DNA of 64,000 nt from Epithemia pelagica (Eukaryota > Bacillariophyta > Bacillariophyceae > Surirellales > Surirellaceae): assembly GCA_946965045.2 (NCBI GenBank), contig OX337240.1, positions 2,480,001 to 2,544,000 on the forward strand, given 5' to 3'. The notes beneath the pieces were generated by a model, which worked only from the letters and a program-made list of their open reading frames with translations, was not told where the DNA came from and made no database searches. This document shows, in pieces, positions 20,717 to 32,154 of this stretch (its first letter is position 1; the number at the start of each line of letters is the position of its first letter). A program made the translations under genes and the position numbers.

Positions 20717-21721
20717 TTACACGGACGTGGTGGCCGTAAATCCCTCCAGGGAGGACGACTCGGAACTGCTGCTACTACTCCAAATGGCACTCATGCCCGA
20801 CGACGACGACAAGGACAGTTTGCGAAGGTGACGAACCGCCATGGCCACACTGGCCAAGACCAACACCATGGCACCCAACACCACGGCCACAATCGATCCC
20901 GTCGTCATCTTGTGGGTGTCACTGGTGGCAGCATTCTGGACAATGGCCGAACCGTCCGTTTCGGTGGGATTCGGTTCCGCATTGTTAGGACCCGATGGTT
21001 CACTGGTGCTCGTGCCGTCCTCACTGTCATTGTCATTCGGACTTGTCGTCCCCTGGTTGTGGTTGTTGTCACTGCCTCCTACATGGCTACCATTGGATGC
21101 AGTGCCATCACTCGTGCTGCCCTGGTGGCCATTGTCCACGACATCATTGCTGCTAATTTCGTCGTAGTCAAAGGACAAGGGATACGAAAAGCCGGTAGTG
21201 GGTGGGTAGGAAAAGGATCCCTCGTCGTCCCAGGATGGAAATGACATGGAGAAATCTCCACCGGGTGGATACGAAAAAGAGAAGCCATCATCATCCGTCC
21301 CAGGATACGACATGGAGAAGGAGATACCGTGCAAACCTTCTCCCAGAGCCCTGCACACGTTGGATTGAATTGAAACATACAAAAGAAGTGTGAGCTTTTT
21401 ATCCGATGCATGTCACGAAAACACAGAATGGAGACCCAAGAATCGCAAATCTGCTGCAACAAGAGACACAAGTTCGGTATCGATCGCGTACCGTTGACGA
21501 TCAGCTTCCATCCGATCCTGTGCTGGGTGGCCTTGCACAGCGGCGGGTCGCAACGAACGATGCTCTTGCAAGACTTTGGCATACTGTTGGAGGCGATGGA
21601 GACTGGTGGGCAACCCTCCCTGTTCCATGGCATGGACGACGGACCGGGAATAAGGAGGCATCCATGCCACAATCATGGTCATGGTGGTGGTATGGAAGAA
21701 GAATGAAATAGATTGCGTCAT
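20717..21721 (-). CDS. Type I membrane protein, Ser/Tyr/Pro-rich, two exons (paralogue)
   Basis: Minus-strand paralogue of the gene at 8772. Exon 1 is 21721-21492 and exon 2 is 21350-20717. The intron (21491-21351) is 141 nt, with GTACGC donor and GCAG acceptor; the protein is 287 residues. It has the same signal peptide-like start, SYPPGGDFSMSF-type ectodomain, Asn/Thr/Ser-rich linker, GSIVAVVLGAMVLVLASVAM transmembrane helix and Ser-rich tail. Differences are mostly substitutions and small balanced changes, so both copies appear to be kept under constraint. Function unknown. Confidence 0.75.
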
Positions 21722-22437
21722 GTTGTTGTTGTTGTTGTTGTTTTGGTTTGTTGCTAGACAAGTTGTTGTTGTTGTACGCTGTGGTGTTGCCGTCTGGATC
21801 GATGGTCGTTTTGTGAGACCAAGTCCTGGAGGGATGAAAAGAAACTTTGACTCACCGCTGAGCCATGTACTGATGATAAATGTCGATGGATGGCTCAAAC
21901 ATGTCCAGAATGATCAATCATCTACGAATCAATGATACAGTCCACTGCAATCATTCTTGGTGGTCGTCCAATTGCACCCTTGTACCCCCTCCAGAAGAAG
22001 AAGAACAATACGATTCCTCCGACCATTGCTTTGTGTTGATGATGTGAATAGATGGATATACAGCACCAAACAGTATTGACAAAGAGGGTTCCACCACACA
22101 CAACGTGTGGCCCCACGTGTCGTTGCTGCCCCCAGGCAGAACACTTTTCAGGACGAGAATGGATCGAAATAGGTGCGTAGACAAAAGCAGCGTGCATCTA
22201 CAGTGATGGGTTTGGGAAGGGCGGCTCCGATCTCGGTCATGCTGCCACGCATCGTCGTCTTTGCCATGAGATAATCCTGCAAACTCTGTCGATGCACATG
22301 GATTTTTGTTTCCTCTCTTTTTCGTGACCCGAACGATCGACCGTCCGTCCTCGTACGTGGCGGAGTGAGAACTCTCTCGTGTCTCGTGCCCACAAATTTT
22401 TACATTCCAGAAAAATGAGAGTAAGCCATCAGCCATC
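21722..22437. other. Divergent spacer, intact arm
   Basis: A noncoding spacer between the minus-strand membrane-protein gene and the plus-strand Kelch gene, similar to 8103-8771. Part of it recurs at 28655-28960. Confidence 0.6.
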
Positions 22438-23646
22438 ATGACCATGACACTGCAAGAACAAGCATGGCAGTCGGGCCTTGTCCTTTTGAACGAGACAGCA
22501 GACTGGAATCAAAACGACTGGCCTCCTCTCAAAGGCGGGTGGCGTTACAATCATGCTACGGTCGTACTTGATCACCCCGATACCGAAAACAATAACAACA
22601 ACAACATCAACCAGGGACAAACGGTTATCGTGTTGGGAGGATTCAAGGAAGATTTTACTATTACCAACTCCGTTCTTTTGCTGAATTTAGCAAATTCAAA
22701 CATGCAGTGGCGAGAAGGGACGCCCATGAACAAGATACGCCGTGAACATGCCGCTGTCGTGTGCAACGGAGGCGTCTATGTGATGGGAGGATTCCTTGGA
22801 GGAGCTTTGGATTGTATGGAACGAATTGATTCCAATGATTTGCTGCAATCATTTTCTACGACAAGGAGTTCAAAGAAGAGTCACTGGACGACATTGTCTT
22901 TGCGTTTATTGAGAGGAAGAGACGGATGTTGTGCTGTTGCGGTTCACAATCGATACATTGTGGTAATGGGTGGACAAACCAACATCCGGGGGGAAAACTT
23001 GTCGTCGGTGGATATTATTGATACCCGCAACCACACTCTCACTGCCGCGCCAAGCATGAATGTTCCTCGATCATCGTTTGCGAGTGCAGTCATTGGTCAC
23101 CGCATATTTGTCGTTGGAGGCCACAACAATGACGGCAATCTTGACTCGGTCGAGTATTTGGATTTTGTGAATCATTGTGACAAGGAGGAGACAAACGAGG
23201 ACACGGCTGCTGCAGTCATCTCATTCTCGTCTACTTGGACCACTCATTCTAATTTGGCTCTTTCTGTCCCACCACGTTATTCTTGCGCAGCGGTTGCCGT
23301 GGGATCCTGTCTGGTTGTTGCGGGCAGGGACAGTCAAACCGTGCAAGTCTTGGATACAAATCGCAACCGCGTGTGGAATCTTCCACCATTCGCGAATCAC
23401 CGCATTGGTTGCAGTATGGTGACTCTTGCGAATCAAATTGCACTGATTGGTGGGATTATGAATTCTACCTGTGCGACATTACCACTTATGGACAAGAATA
23501 CGTGGTGTTTCCGTCGACTCTGTGAGCAGCCGCCCAATGGATGGTATCATGGTCGGGAAGGATCAGGTTCCCGAGATGCCAATGGGATGGGGATCCGAGA
23601 TACCAATGTAAGACGCTGCTTGATCTCGACATTAGGTCGTAAATGA
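22438..23646 (+). CDS. Kelch-repeat protein
   Basis: 402 residues, single exon. About six Kelch blades can be read by their paired glycines and following hydrophobic strand: TVIVLGGFKED, VYVMGGFLGGALD, YIVVMGGQTN, IFVVGGHNNDGNLDSVEYLD, CLVVAGRDSQTVQVLD and IALIGGIMNSTC. The C-terminus is a conserved CFRRLCEQPPNGWYH segment shared by all copies in the window. Kelch propellers mediate protein-protein contacts; there is no BTB, F-box or other partner domain, and no signal peptide. The N-terminal WQSGLVLLNETADWNQNDWPPL block is also family-specific. Binding partner unknown. Confidence 0.85.
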   Translation: MTMTLQEQAWQSGLVLLNETADWNQNDWPPLKGGWRYNHATVVLDHPDTENNNNNNINQGQTVIVLGGFKEDFTITNSVLLLNLANSNMQWREGTPMNKIRREHAAVVCNGGVYVMGGFLGGALDCMERIDSNDLLQSFSTTRSSKKSHWTTLSLRLLRGRDGCCAVAVHNRYIVVMGGQTNIRGENLSSVDIIDTRNHTLTAAPSMNVPRSSFASAVIGHRIFVVGGHNNDGNLDSVEYLDFVNHCDKEETNEDTAAAVISFSSTWTTHSNLALSVPPRYSCAAVAVGSCLVVAGRDSQTVQVLDTNRNRVWNLPPFANHRIGCSMVTLANQIALIGGIMNSTCATLPLMDKNTWCFRRLCEQPPNGWYHGREGSGSRDANGMGIRDTNVRRCLISTLGRK

Positions 23647-25687
23647 ACGGCGCCCAATACAAGCCATGATGAGAAAAGGGAAGGATGAAACTCAGATTGC
23701 ATGTCACGTCAAAACCTGAGGAAGCACTATCATGGAAATTATACTGTCAAACAATAGCCCTGTTGATGTCCCGAGATTTTAAGCTTGATGAAGATCACAT
23801 TGTCAATTCCTTAGTTACGTTGTGAATCCTATTAGTCTAGTTAATGAAAAACTGCAACTCACTTTACAGGAGTAGCTTGCTCTGTCGAAAAGACATCACA
23901 ATAGACAGGGATCAGAGAGCAACTCATAGCTGTTCCGGCTGTGCCACCGTGTCAGTTGACAATAGGTAACTCTCATTCTGTGCCACTGTGTCTGTTCACA
24001 ATCACTACTTCATTGCCTTGATGGGTGGTGGAGGACAAGAAGACTGTTCGGTTCACACATCCCGATGAAAGCAACTCCAATTCGCTATTTGTCGTACCCA
24101 CGTCGGTCAATCGTCGTCGCTTTGGAGTCGCCATGGTGAGCAACGACATTTGGATTGTCCATTGTCGCAAGGAGGAATACACTTGCATCAACAATCGGTA
24201 GCGAGTTTCGAATTCCATGTCCGATCGCCACCACCAAAACGGAACAATGGTGCATTTCCAAACTTCTGTTCACCCTTTGCGTGGAAGTTGCAGCCGGGTT
24301 GCTCTCTACACGTGACGTTGGAAAAGCATTGATCCACTCTGGTGGTAAGGACAATTATCATATGCAGTTGTCGTCCGTCCAAGTCATTGATCCAAACAGC
24401 AATCAAGCCTGGGCCGTTTTGGAAGCCACACAGCAATGGTTGGTCGTTTCAAAGACTGATCCACAATGAAAAGGTAATGCGGAGTACAACACCCAAAGTT
24501 GCAAGGACGAGCTAGACTCGTTTCAGAGGCAGGCTGTGCCAATTCGGACCAAGGCTTGGTGCAATCCTGAAGCTCAAGGTACCCTTGCGCGTCACATTGA
24601 CTAAAGAACAGCGTTGTTGTTGTTGTCGTCGCATGGACAAGGACACTGCGTTGAATTTGTCCACTCCAACCAAACTAGGCCAACATTGGAATCTATCGAG
24701 CCGTATACTCAAACACATTTCTGCAATGTTGTTGTTGTTGCTGCTGCTTGGATTCAAGGTCGTTGGGATTGATGTTTCATGTAAGAGAACACACACAGGC
24801 ATAGGACAAGGTCTCTCATTGTCTTGTTCCTGTTGTAGTGCCGTTGTACCACCGCCTCTGTTTCAGAAATTTCGGAATGTGATGTCGCATCCGTGTTGGA
24901 AAAGGGCCCAAATTCAACCCCCGAATCTGTCAGTTTTTCGTCGTTGGTAGTTTGACCATGGCAATATTGCCATGGTCTTGTTTGTCTGGTGTTGAGTGCG
25001 ACGCGTTTTCCGCCGACCCTAGAGAGATGTTATGAGCAATGAATGGTACTTGGTGTTGTCGTTGCTGCTCTGTTCGAGGAAGGTCAGTCTCATTGGCTGC
25101 ATATTATGAATAGGCTGGGTTTCGGTATCGCTCTCGTTACCATTGCGGTTGGTTGACAGAGTCGGATGAATCAAGGACGAGACTGACAATATTGGATCCA
25201 TCCTCATTGTCGTCTGGCTGTTGTGATGGTGGTGCTCTACAATATGATGTGCTCTTGTTGTTGTTTCTGTTGCTGCTGCTCCAGCAAGGTAAAAGCTCGC
25301 AAACGAATGCCATGGTTGTCATGATTGTCAATATCTGGAACGACACAGCATCAGGAAGAATGGGATTCGTGTTGACGACCAGTTTCATTTCGGTGCGACA
25401 CAGGCCGTTGTCCAGGCATTGGTCGCTGTGGCGATATTACAAACCGATGCATGTTTAATAATATATTCAAGAAGTTGGTGGAGATGTGCCATCGGCAATC
25501 GGCAACGAAAAAGATGTGTCACCACGCCAAAAGATACGTAAGGGCTTTTGTCATGTAGTCTATGTGCGATCCGTACACCTCCTGCGAACGACAGACACCC
25601 GACCCCCGTTCTCAACCATGAAAAGCACTCTCTGCTCTCTGCTCCTCACGTTTGCTCTTTCGTGTCGTAAATCGTAAGTGAAAGAAC
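23647..25687. other. Kelch-intergenic region with decayed duplicated sequence
   Basis: 23700-23930 resembles the 3' flanks at 26940-27150 and 32160-32400. About 24000-24430 resembles 32740-33000, LRR-like on the minus strand. 24530-24900 resembles about 27660-28080, and 25140-25350 resembles 28420-28650. No intact frame exists. These look like remnants of a neighbouring gene family duplicated together with the Kelch genes. Confidence 0.5.
25550..25569 (+). promoter_or_regulatory. Shared 20-mer upstream of Kelch gene (copy 1)
   Basis: GTCATGTAGTCTATGTGCGA, 119 nt upstream of the Kelch ATG at 25688. The same 20 nt occur at 30806-30825 and at 42797-42816. A cis-regulatory role is inferred from recurrence only. 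Confidence 0.35.
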
Positions 25688-26923
25688 ATGACCATGACCC
25701 TGAAACAACAAGCATGGCAGTCGGGCCTTGTCCTTCTGGATGAGACAGCAGAATAGAATGAAACTGATTGGCCTCCTCTTGATAGAGGACGATGGCGAGA
25801 CTATCATGCATCGGTCGTACTTGATCACCCCGATAACGAAAACAAAACCACCACCAACAACGAACAAACTGTCGTCGTAATGGGAGGATCTCAACAAGGC
25901 CAAGGCATTGTCAATTCCGTTCTGTTATTGAATTTAACAGAATCAAACAAACAGTGGCGCGAAGGTCCATCCATGAACAAGAGACGCTCTGGACATACGG
26001 CTGTTGTGTGCAGCGGAGGCGTCTACGTAATGGGAGGAGAAATGACTGGATTTTCAAGTTTGGCTTGTATGGAACGAATTGACGTAAACGATTTGCTGCG
26101 ATCATCTATAACAACAAACAACGCCAATGAGAGTCATTGGACGACATTGATATGTCGGTTATCATCGCAACGATATTGGTGTGGTGCCGTTGCGGTTCAA
26201 GACCGGTACATTGTGGTAATGGGTGGCAGCACTGATCAGGATTATTTGTCGTCGGTGGATATTATTGATACCAAGAACCACACTGTCACTGCGGCTCCAA
26301 GCATGAACGCTCCTCGAGTGTTGTGTGCCAGTGCGGTCATAGGTCACCGCATCTTTGTCGTTGGAGGCCATAACAAGCGTGGCGCTCTTGATTCGGTAGA
26401 GTACATTGACTTTGCAGGGCCATGTGATAATGAGGAAACAAAGGAGGACACGACTGTGACACTCATTTCTTTTTCGTCCACTTGGAGCACTCATCCTAAT
26501 ATGGTGCTTTCCAATGCACGAAGGTCTTGTGTAATGGTTGCCGTGGGATCCTGTCTGGTGGTGGCGGGAGGACGAGGCCATTCAACCGTGGAAGTCTTGG
26601 ATACGCACCGCAACTGCGTGTGGAATTTCCCGCAAGTTGAAAATGACCGCATTGGCTGCAGTCTAGTGACTGCTGCCAGTCAAATTGCCGTGATTAGTGG
26701 ATGGCACAATTCTACTTGTAAGACAATGCCACTAACGGACAAGCATACGTGGTGTTTTCGACGACTCTGTCAGCAGCCTCGGAACGGATGGTACCAGTCT
26801 CGGGAAGGAATGGTTATCCGAGATGTCAATGTATCATCCTGCGCCATCTTGTCATCAAATCGTAAACGAGTAAGGACCACTAATGCATGGCATGGTGGTA
26901 TTAGAGAGGAGGATTGCACGTGA
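25688..26923 (+). pseudogene. Kelch-repeat gene with early nonsense codon
   Basis: From ATG 25688 the frame matches the other Kelch genes, but codon 23 is TAG (25754-25756) where paralogues have TGG (Trp). The frame then stays open to 26923. The blades VVVMGGSQQG, VYVMGGEMTG, YIVVMGGSTD, IFVVGGHNK and CLVVAGGRG are intact. Translation from the internal ATG at 25880 would give 347 residues lacking only the family N-terminus and the first half-blade. It is therefore either a young pseudogene or a truncated functional copy. Very similar to the gene at 30925, including 3' flank. Confidence 0.75.
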
Positions 26924-29393
26924 AATGTGCCACAGCATGCACGTCACATCAAAAACTGAGTAAACAATATCATGGAAATTGCCATGCTCATGTCACGAGA
27001 TTTAAAGCTTTGATGAAGATCATGTCACTCCTAAGTTACGTTGTTAATCCAATTAGTAAATGAAAAGCGCCAACTCACCATCAGTATATTGGAGTGGCTT
27101 GCTCTGCCGAAAAGACATTGCAATGGAAAGGGACCAAAGAGCAACTCGAGCTTGTTTTGAAGGCATCCACCTTATATAGCATATGACTGCACATGAATTT
27201 CCTTCTAATGTCAAGGCTTGTGTGGCAGTCGGATAAAACTATGAGACCCATGCTTCCTCCATGCCGATTGTCCTATAATAGGTTACAGTTTTCGCTCTTA
27301 TCTACTACAAACTACTTAATATCATGGTTGCAGCGTCGTGTACTATCAAGCAACACACCACGACTGCACACAGAACCAAAAATGACAAAGTTTGGCATGT
27401 AGTTCTCTTTTTGGTGGAGGAGCACAAGGTGTCTTTTTCGGAATGGTATGAGTTTACCTGCCATGATGGACTCGCGGCAGCCTCAGAGAGCTCAAGCCTC
27501 ATGTCACCGGACAAAGAGAACAAGTGGTACAAAACACTAATGGTGAGCATCTTGTGCACGGGATTTTTGGGGTAGAATGCACACCAAACGTTCCTTAGAG
27601 TACTGGAACAGTATTGCTCGTCGACACTGCTTTGTGAATGTTCTTGACGTGGAGTACAACACCCATGGACGGACAAAAGACTCGTTTCCGAAAAAGACTG
27701 CACCGATTGGTCTTGGTAGAATCGTGAAGCTCAACGTACACTTGGGTCACGTTTTGACTGAATAAGAAAAGCATTGTGGTTGCCGTCGTCCCAGGGACAC
27801 AAGGGCAATGAGTCGAGCTTTTCGGGTCCTGCCAAACCAAGGGCGAGGCTCCAGGCCAATCAATATTCACCAGAGAATCGATCGAGCCCCACTCAAAAAT
27901 GCACTTCCGCAATGTTGCCGCTGCTGCCGCTACTACCAGAATTGGATTCACAGTCGATATCCATGATCGCGTTCAATGTTTCATGTCAGAGAACACACAG
28001 GCATTGGACAAGGCCACTCTATCGTTGTCTTGTTCCTGTGATTGACGTCGTACTACTACCACCTCTCTTTCAGAAATGATGGAACTGGATGGTTTTGGAA
28101 AAAGACCCCCCAGAATGCAACTCCCGAATCTGTCAGTCCCATCCTGCCAATAAGGCCAATGGAATTTCCAAGGTCATCTTGTGTTGCAATGGTCTTGTCT
28201 TTGGTCCTTTGTGGTTCCACCATGACCATAAATAGAGCCACATGGTCTTGTGTTTGTAGGGTGTTTGTCTGCGTCGCGTGCTCCGTCGACACTAGAGATT
28301 CTGCGAGTAATGTGGTGCTTGGTGTTGCTTTTGTTGTGGTTGGTTGGATCGAAAGACCAATCCCATTGTCGGCACACTATACCACAAATTATTGAGGTTT
28401 CATTGGCTGGTCGTCCTATGGGTATCGCTCGTGTTGCCATTGCTGTCACTGGACAAACTCGGGTGAATCAAGGACGACACTGACAATATTATTGGATCCA
28501 TCCTCATTGTCGTCTGGCTGTTATGGTGGTGGTGCTCTATAATGTGCTCTTGCTGTTTTTATGTTGCTGCTGTCCATCAAGGTAGCTCGCAAAAGAATGC
28601 CATTCCTGTCATGATCGTCAATATCTGGAACGACACAGCATCAGGAAGAATGGGAATTTCCAATCCACTGCAATCATTCTTGGTGGTCGTCCAATTGCAT
28701 CCTTGTACCCCCTCCAGAAGAAGAACAAGACTCTTCCGACCATTGCTCTGTGTTGATGATGTGTATAGATGGATATACAGCACCGAACAGTATTGACAAA
28801 GAGGGTTTCACCACACCTCACGTGTCCCCCTTTCAGTCAAGTCCAGTGCCCCACGTGTCGTTGCTGCCCCCAGGAAGAACATTTTTCAGGACGAGAATGG
28901 ATCGAAATAGGTGCATATCCGTATACAGAAGAGGTACATCTACAGTTATTGGTTTTGTGTTTGACTCCGATCTCCGTCATCCTGGCACATTGTCGTCTTT
29001 GCCGCGATGTGATGACATAGCAAGAACAACTACGGCCGGTTGTCCTTCCTACTCGGAACGAAGAGAGCAGGCACAGACAGAAGGCATGCGCATGCCCGAC
29101 ATCGACATGTGTTTTGGATTTTCGTCGCGCCGGGCGACCTTATTCGTGACGTGCAACGCATCAAACTCCTCAGCGAGCAGGGCCGCTATACTTTTCGTCA
29201 GGGTTGACGGCACAAATCTTTTTTTGGATCTTCTCAATGTATTACTCCTAGGAGTAGGAATTAGGACCTGCATCTACCATCTCTTCCTTTATCGTTAACA
29301 CACTCTCTCTCTCGAAAGAAATATAGTTGCGATTGCGCTCTCCACATCGATTGTTTCCCCTCAGCAGACACCATCAGTACTCCTACAAACAAA
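26924..29393. other. Kelch-intergenic region with decayed duplicated sequence
   Basis: 26924-27180 is near-identical to 32155-32460. About 27300-28650 is a second copy of the unidentified remnant at 24500-25350. At about 28652 it switches abruptly to sequence from the Kelch/membrane-protein spacer (28655-28960 resembles 21930-22200). No intact gene is seen. Confidence 0.5.
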
Positions 29394-30683
29394 ATGGCCG
29401 AACAACACCCACCAAAAGATATTGTGCCGGGCTGTGGTGAATGGAAGGACAATGATTGGCCTCCGCTGTTGGGACCTTGGAGATATGGTCATGAAGCGGT
29501 CGTTGTACCAGCACCATCCTCCTCATCATTGGATTCCAAGGAACCCGTCGTTGCCGCAGTCGTGGTAGTGTTGGGAGGAGAACATGAAGATGAACAGGTA
29601 TTTGACTCGGTTCAATGGTTGCCCCTTGTTGTTGGTGGTGGTGCTACCACCACGATAACCACCACACTGAAACCACAGTCGTCGTGGCAAACCGGACCGT
29701 CCCTGAATACTCCACGGAGCCAACATGCCAGTGTCCTCTGCAATGGTGCCATTTATGCCATGGGTGGATTCAATGGATGGTCCCCTCTGAATAGCATTGA
29801 ACGCATTTCGGTTCCAGATATTTGGGCATCTACTAGTTCTAATACGAGACAAAAAACGACCAACACTACGAGGGGATGGACCACTCTCTCTTGTCGATTG
29901 CAAATGGGGCGAATCGGATGTACGGCTGCCGTGGTACAAAATCGGTACATTGTCGTGGGTGGTGGTCAGTATGGGACCATTTTGTCGTCGGTGGAAATTC
30001 TCGATACGCGTGGCCGCAATAACACTATTACCATGGTACCAGGACCATCTCTGTGTGTTCCACGATCCAATGGGGCCATGACCGTCTGTGCTGGGAGCAA
30101 CAATCGTGTGTACATGACGGGAGGAGAAGATGAGGAGACGGGTGCCCTGTCGTCGATCGAGTATTTGGAATTTTACACAACACCATCTTCCTCCTCTTCT
30201 GCACAAGTCACCTTTTCCTCGTCGTGGAAAGTGGATACGACTCTGGCTCTGCCGGGTGGACCTCGGTATTATCATGCGGCCGTAAATGTAGTCACGGCCA
30301 ACAACAGCAACAACAAGCAAACGGATACTGCTACTGCACCTCCGTCGTCGTCATCAGTTTTGGTGGTGGCGGGTGGATCCAATGGATGGGGCAGTTCTGA
30401 AACGTCGGTTCCAGTACTTGTACAGGATCCCACCAGTAGCAACGGCAACGGCGTACTCGTATGGAAGAACTTGCCCCCCACGACTCGTTCCATGGGACAC
30501 CATGGTGGTGCACTTGTCGCAGTACAGCATCCAATGGATCCTCAACAAGTGGTGTTGGCTGTTTTGGGAGGATTGAACCAATCCTCGTGTGAAACACTGC
30601 AGTGGAGAGTTTCCGTCAAGGACGGCAACGACGACAAAGAGACAACAGCCACCACACAATCCACCACCACCACTACCAAATAG
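29394..30683 (+). CDS. Divergent Kelch-repeat protein
   Basis: 429 residues, ATG in AAAATGG. It is more diverged from the other Kelch copies but has the same plan: a DNDWPPLLGPWRYGHEAVV start, then blades VVVLGGEHED, IYAMGGFNGW, YIVVGGGQYG, RVYMTGGEDEE and LVVAGGSNGWG. Ser-, Thr- and Asn-rich insertions enlarge several loops. The C-terminus ends in a Thr-rich tail instead of the CFRRLC segment. A protein-interaction propeller is expected; partner unknown. Confidence 0.8.
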   Translation: MAEQHPPKDIVPGCGEWKDNDWPPLLGPWRYGHEAVVVPAPSSSSLDSKEPVVAAVVVVLGGEHEDEQVFDSVQWLPLVVGGGATTTITTTLKPQSSWQTGPSLNTPRSQHASVLCNGAIYAMGGFNGWSPLNSIERISVPDIWASTSSNTRQKTTNTTRGWTTLSCRLQMGRIGCTAAVVQNRYIVVGGGQYGTILSSVEILDTRGRNNTITMVPGPSLCVPRSNGAMTVCAGSNNRVYMTGGEDEETGALSSIEYLEFYTTPSSSSSAQVTFSSSWKVDTTLALPGGPRYYHAAVNVVTANNSNNKQTDTATAPPSSSSVLVVAGGSNGWGSSETSVPVLVQDPTSSNGNGVLVWKNLPPTTRSMGHHGGALVAVQHPMDPQQVVLAVLGGLNQSSCETLQWRVSVKDGNDDKETTATTQSTTTTTK

Positions 30684-30805
30684 GAGCCCTCTTCCGAACG
30701 GGGGCTGGTGTTCCTCTCGACTCTATATAAGGTTACATAGGTAGTTCTCTTTCTTGTGGAGATGTGGCATCGGCAACGGAAAAGATGTCACCGGTCACCG
30801 TGCTT

Positions 30806-30825
30806 GTCATGTAGTCTATGTGCGA
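30806..30825 (+). promoter_or_regulatory. Shared 20-mer upstream of Kelch gene (copy 2)
   Basis: Same 20-mer as 25550-25569, 100 nt upstream of ATG 30925. It is part of a longer shared upstream block (GGCAACGGAAAAGATGTCAC). Confidence 0.35.
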
Positions 30826-30924
30826 CCCGATAACAGCTCGCTCCTACGAACGACAGACAACCCCGACCTGTTCTCAACCATCAACCTCACGTTTGCTCTC
30901 TTTCGTGTTGGAAATCGTAAGTGA

Positions 30925-32154
30925 ATGAACATGATCATGACCCTGAAAGAACAAGCATGGCAGTCGGGCCTTGTCCTTTCGGATGAAACAGCACAATGGA
31001 ATGAAACTGATTGGCCTCCTCTTGAAAGAGGATGGCGAGACGATCATGCATCGGTCGTACTTGATCACCCCGATAACGAAAACAAGCCAAACAACAACAA
31101 CAACATCGAACAAACTGTCGTCGTAATGGGAGGATCTCAACAAGGCCAAGGCATTGTCAATTCCGTTCTGTTTTTGAATCTGTCAGACCCAGACAAGCAG
31201 TGGCGCGAAGGGCCACCCATGAACAAGCGACGCTCTGGACATACCGCTGTTGTGTGCAGCGGAGGCGTCTACGTAATAGGAGGACGCAGTGGATCCTCAA
31301 GTTTGGCTTGTATGGAACGAATTGATTCCAAAGATATACTACAATCATCTATAACAACAAACAACGCTAATGAGAGTCATTGGACGACATTGACATGTCG
31401 GTTATCATCGCAACGATCTGGGTGTTGTGCTGTTGCGGTTCAAGACCGGTACATTGTGGCAATGGGTGGCAAGAATGATGAGTATTATTTTTCGTCGGTG
31501 GATATTATTGATACCAAGAACCACACTGTCACTGCGGCTCCAAGCATGAACGCTCCTCGAGCGTTTTGTGCCAGTGCGGTCATAGGTCACCGTATCTTTG
31601 TCGTTGGAGGCCATGACAAGTATGACTCGCCTGCCTCGGTAGAGTGCATTGACTTTGCAGGGCCATGTGATAATGAGGAGTCAAAGGAGGACACGGCTGC
31701 GACTGCGACACTCATTTCTTTCTCGACCACCTGGAGCACTCATCCTAATATGGTGCTTTGGCGAACTTCTTGTGCAATGGTTGCCATGGGATCCTGTCTG
31801 CTGGTGGCGGGAGGATGGGGCGAGAACACCGTGCAAGTCTTGGATACGCACCGCAACCGCGTGTGGAATTTCCCGCTAGCTGAAAATGAACGCAATGGCT
31901 GCAGTCTAGTGACTGTTGCCAAGCAAATTGCCGTTATTAGTGGATGGCGCAATCCTACCTGTAAGACAATTCCACTTATGGACAAGCATACGTGGTGTTT
32001 TCGACGACTCTGTCAGCAGCCTCGGAACGAATGGTACCACTTTCAGGAAGGAATGGTAATCCGAGATGTCAATGTATCATCCTACGCCATCTTGTCATCA
32101 AACCTTAAACGAGTGAGGAGGCATGGTGGTATTAGAGAGGAGGATTGCACGTGA
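30925..32154 (+). CDS. Kelch-repeat protein
   Basis: 409 residues, single exon, with ATG at 30925 (a further in-frame ATG lies two codons on). Close paralogue of 25688-26923, but with Trp at the position where that copy has a stop. Blades: TVVVMGGSQQG, VYVIGGRSGSS, YIVAMGGKNDE, IFVVGGHDKYDS, CLLVAGGWGENTVQVLD and IAVISGWRNPTC, then the conserved CFRRLCQQPRNEWYH end. The similarity continues about 300 bp into the 3' flank, indicating recent segmental duplication. Function: protein-interaction propeller, partner unknown. Confidence 0.85.
   Translation: MNMIMTLKEQAWQSGLVLSDETAQWNETDWPPLERGWRDDHASVVLDHPDNENKPNNNNNIEQTVVVMGGSQQGQGIVNSVLFLNLSDPDKQWREGPPMNKRRSGHTAVVCSGGVYVIGGRSGSSSLACMERIDSKDILQSSITTNNANESHWTTLTCRLSSQRSGCCAVAVQDRYIVAMGGKNDEYYFSSVDIIDTKNHTVTAAPSMNAPRAFCASAVIGHRIFVVGGHDKYDSPASVECIDFAGPCDNEESKEDTAATATLISFSTTWSTHPNMVLWRTSCAMVAMGSCLLVAGGWGENTVQVLDTHRNRVWNFPLAENERNGCSLVTVAKQIAVISGWRNPTCKTIPLMDKHTWCFRRLCQQPRNEWYHFQEGMVIRDVNVSSYAILSSNLKRVRRHGGIREEDCT

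Larger units (their letters stand above)
20330..23646. repeat. Right arm of large inverted duplication
   Basis: Inverted counterpart of 7412-10160. Gene order and spacers match, but here the Kelch gene is complete. Exon lengths of the membrane-protein genes are identical in both arms. Confidence 0.85.
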
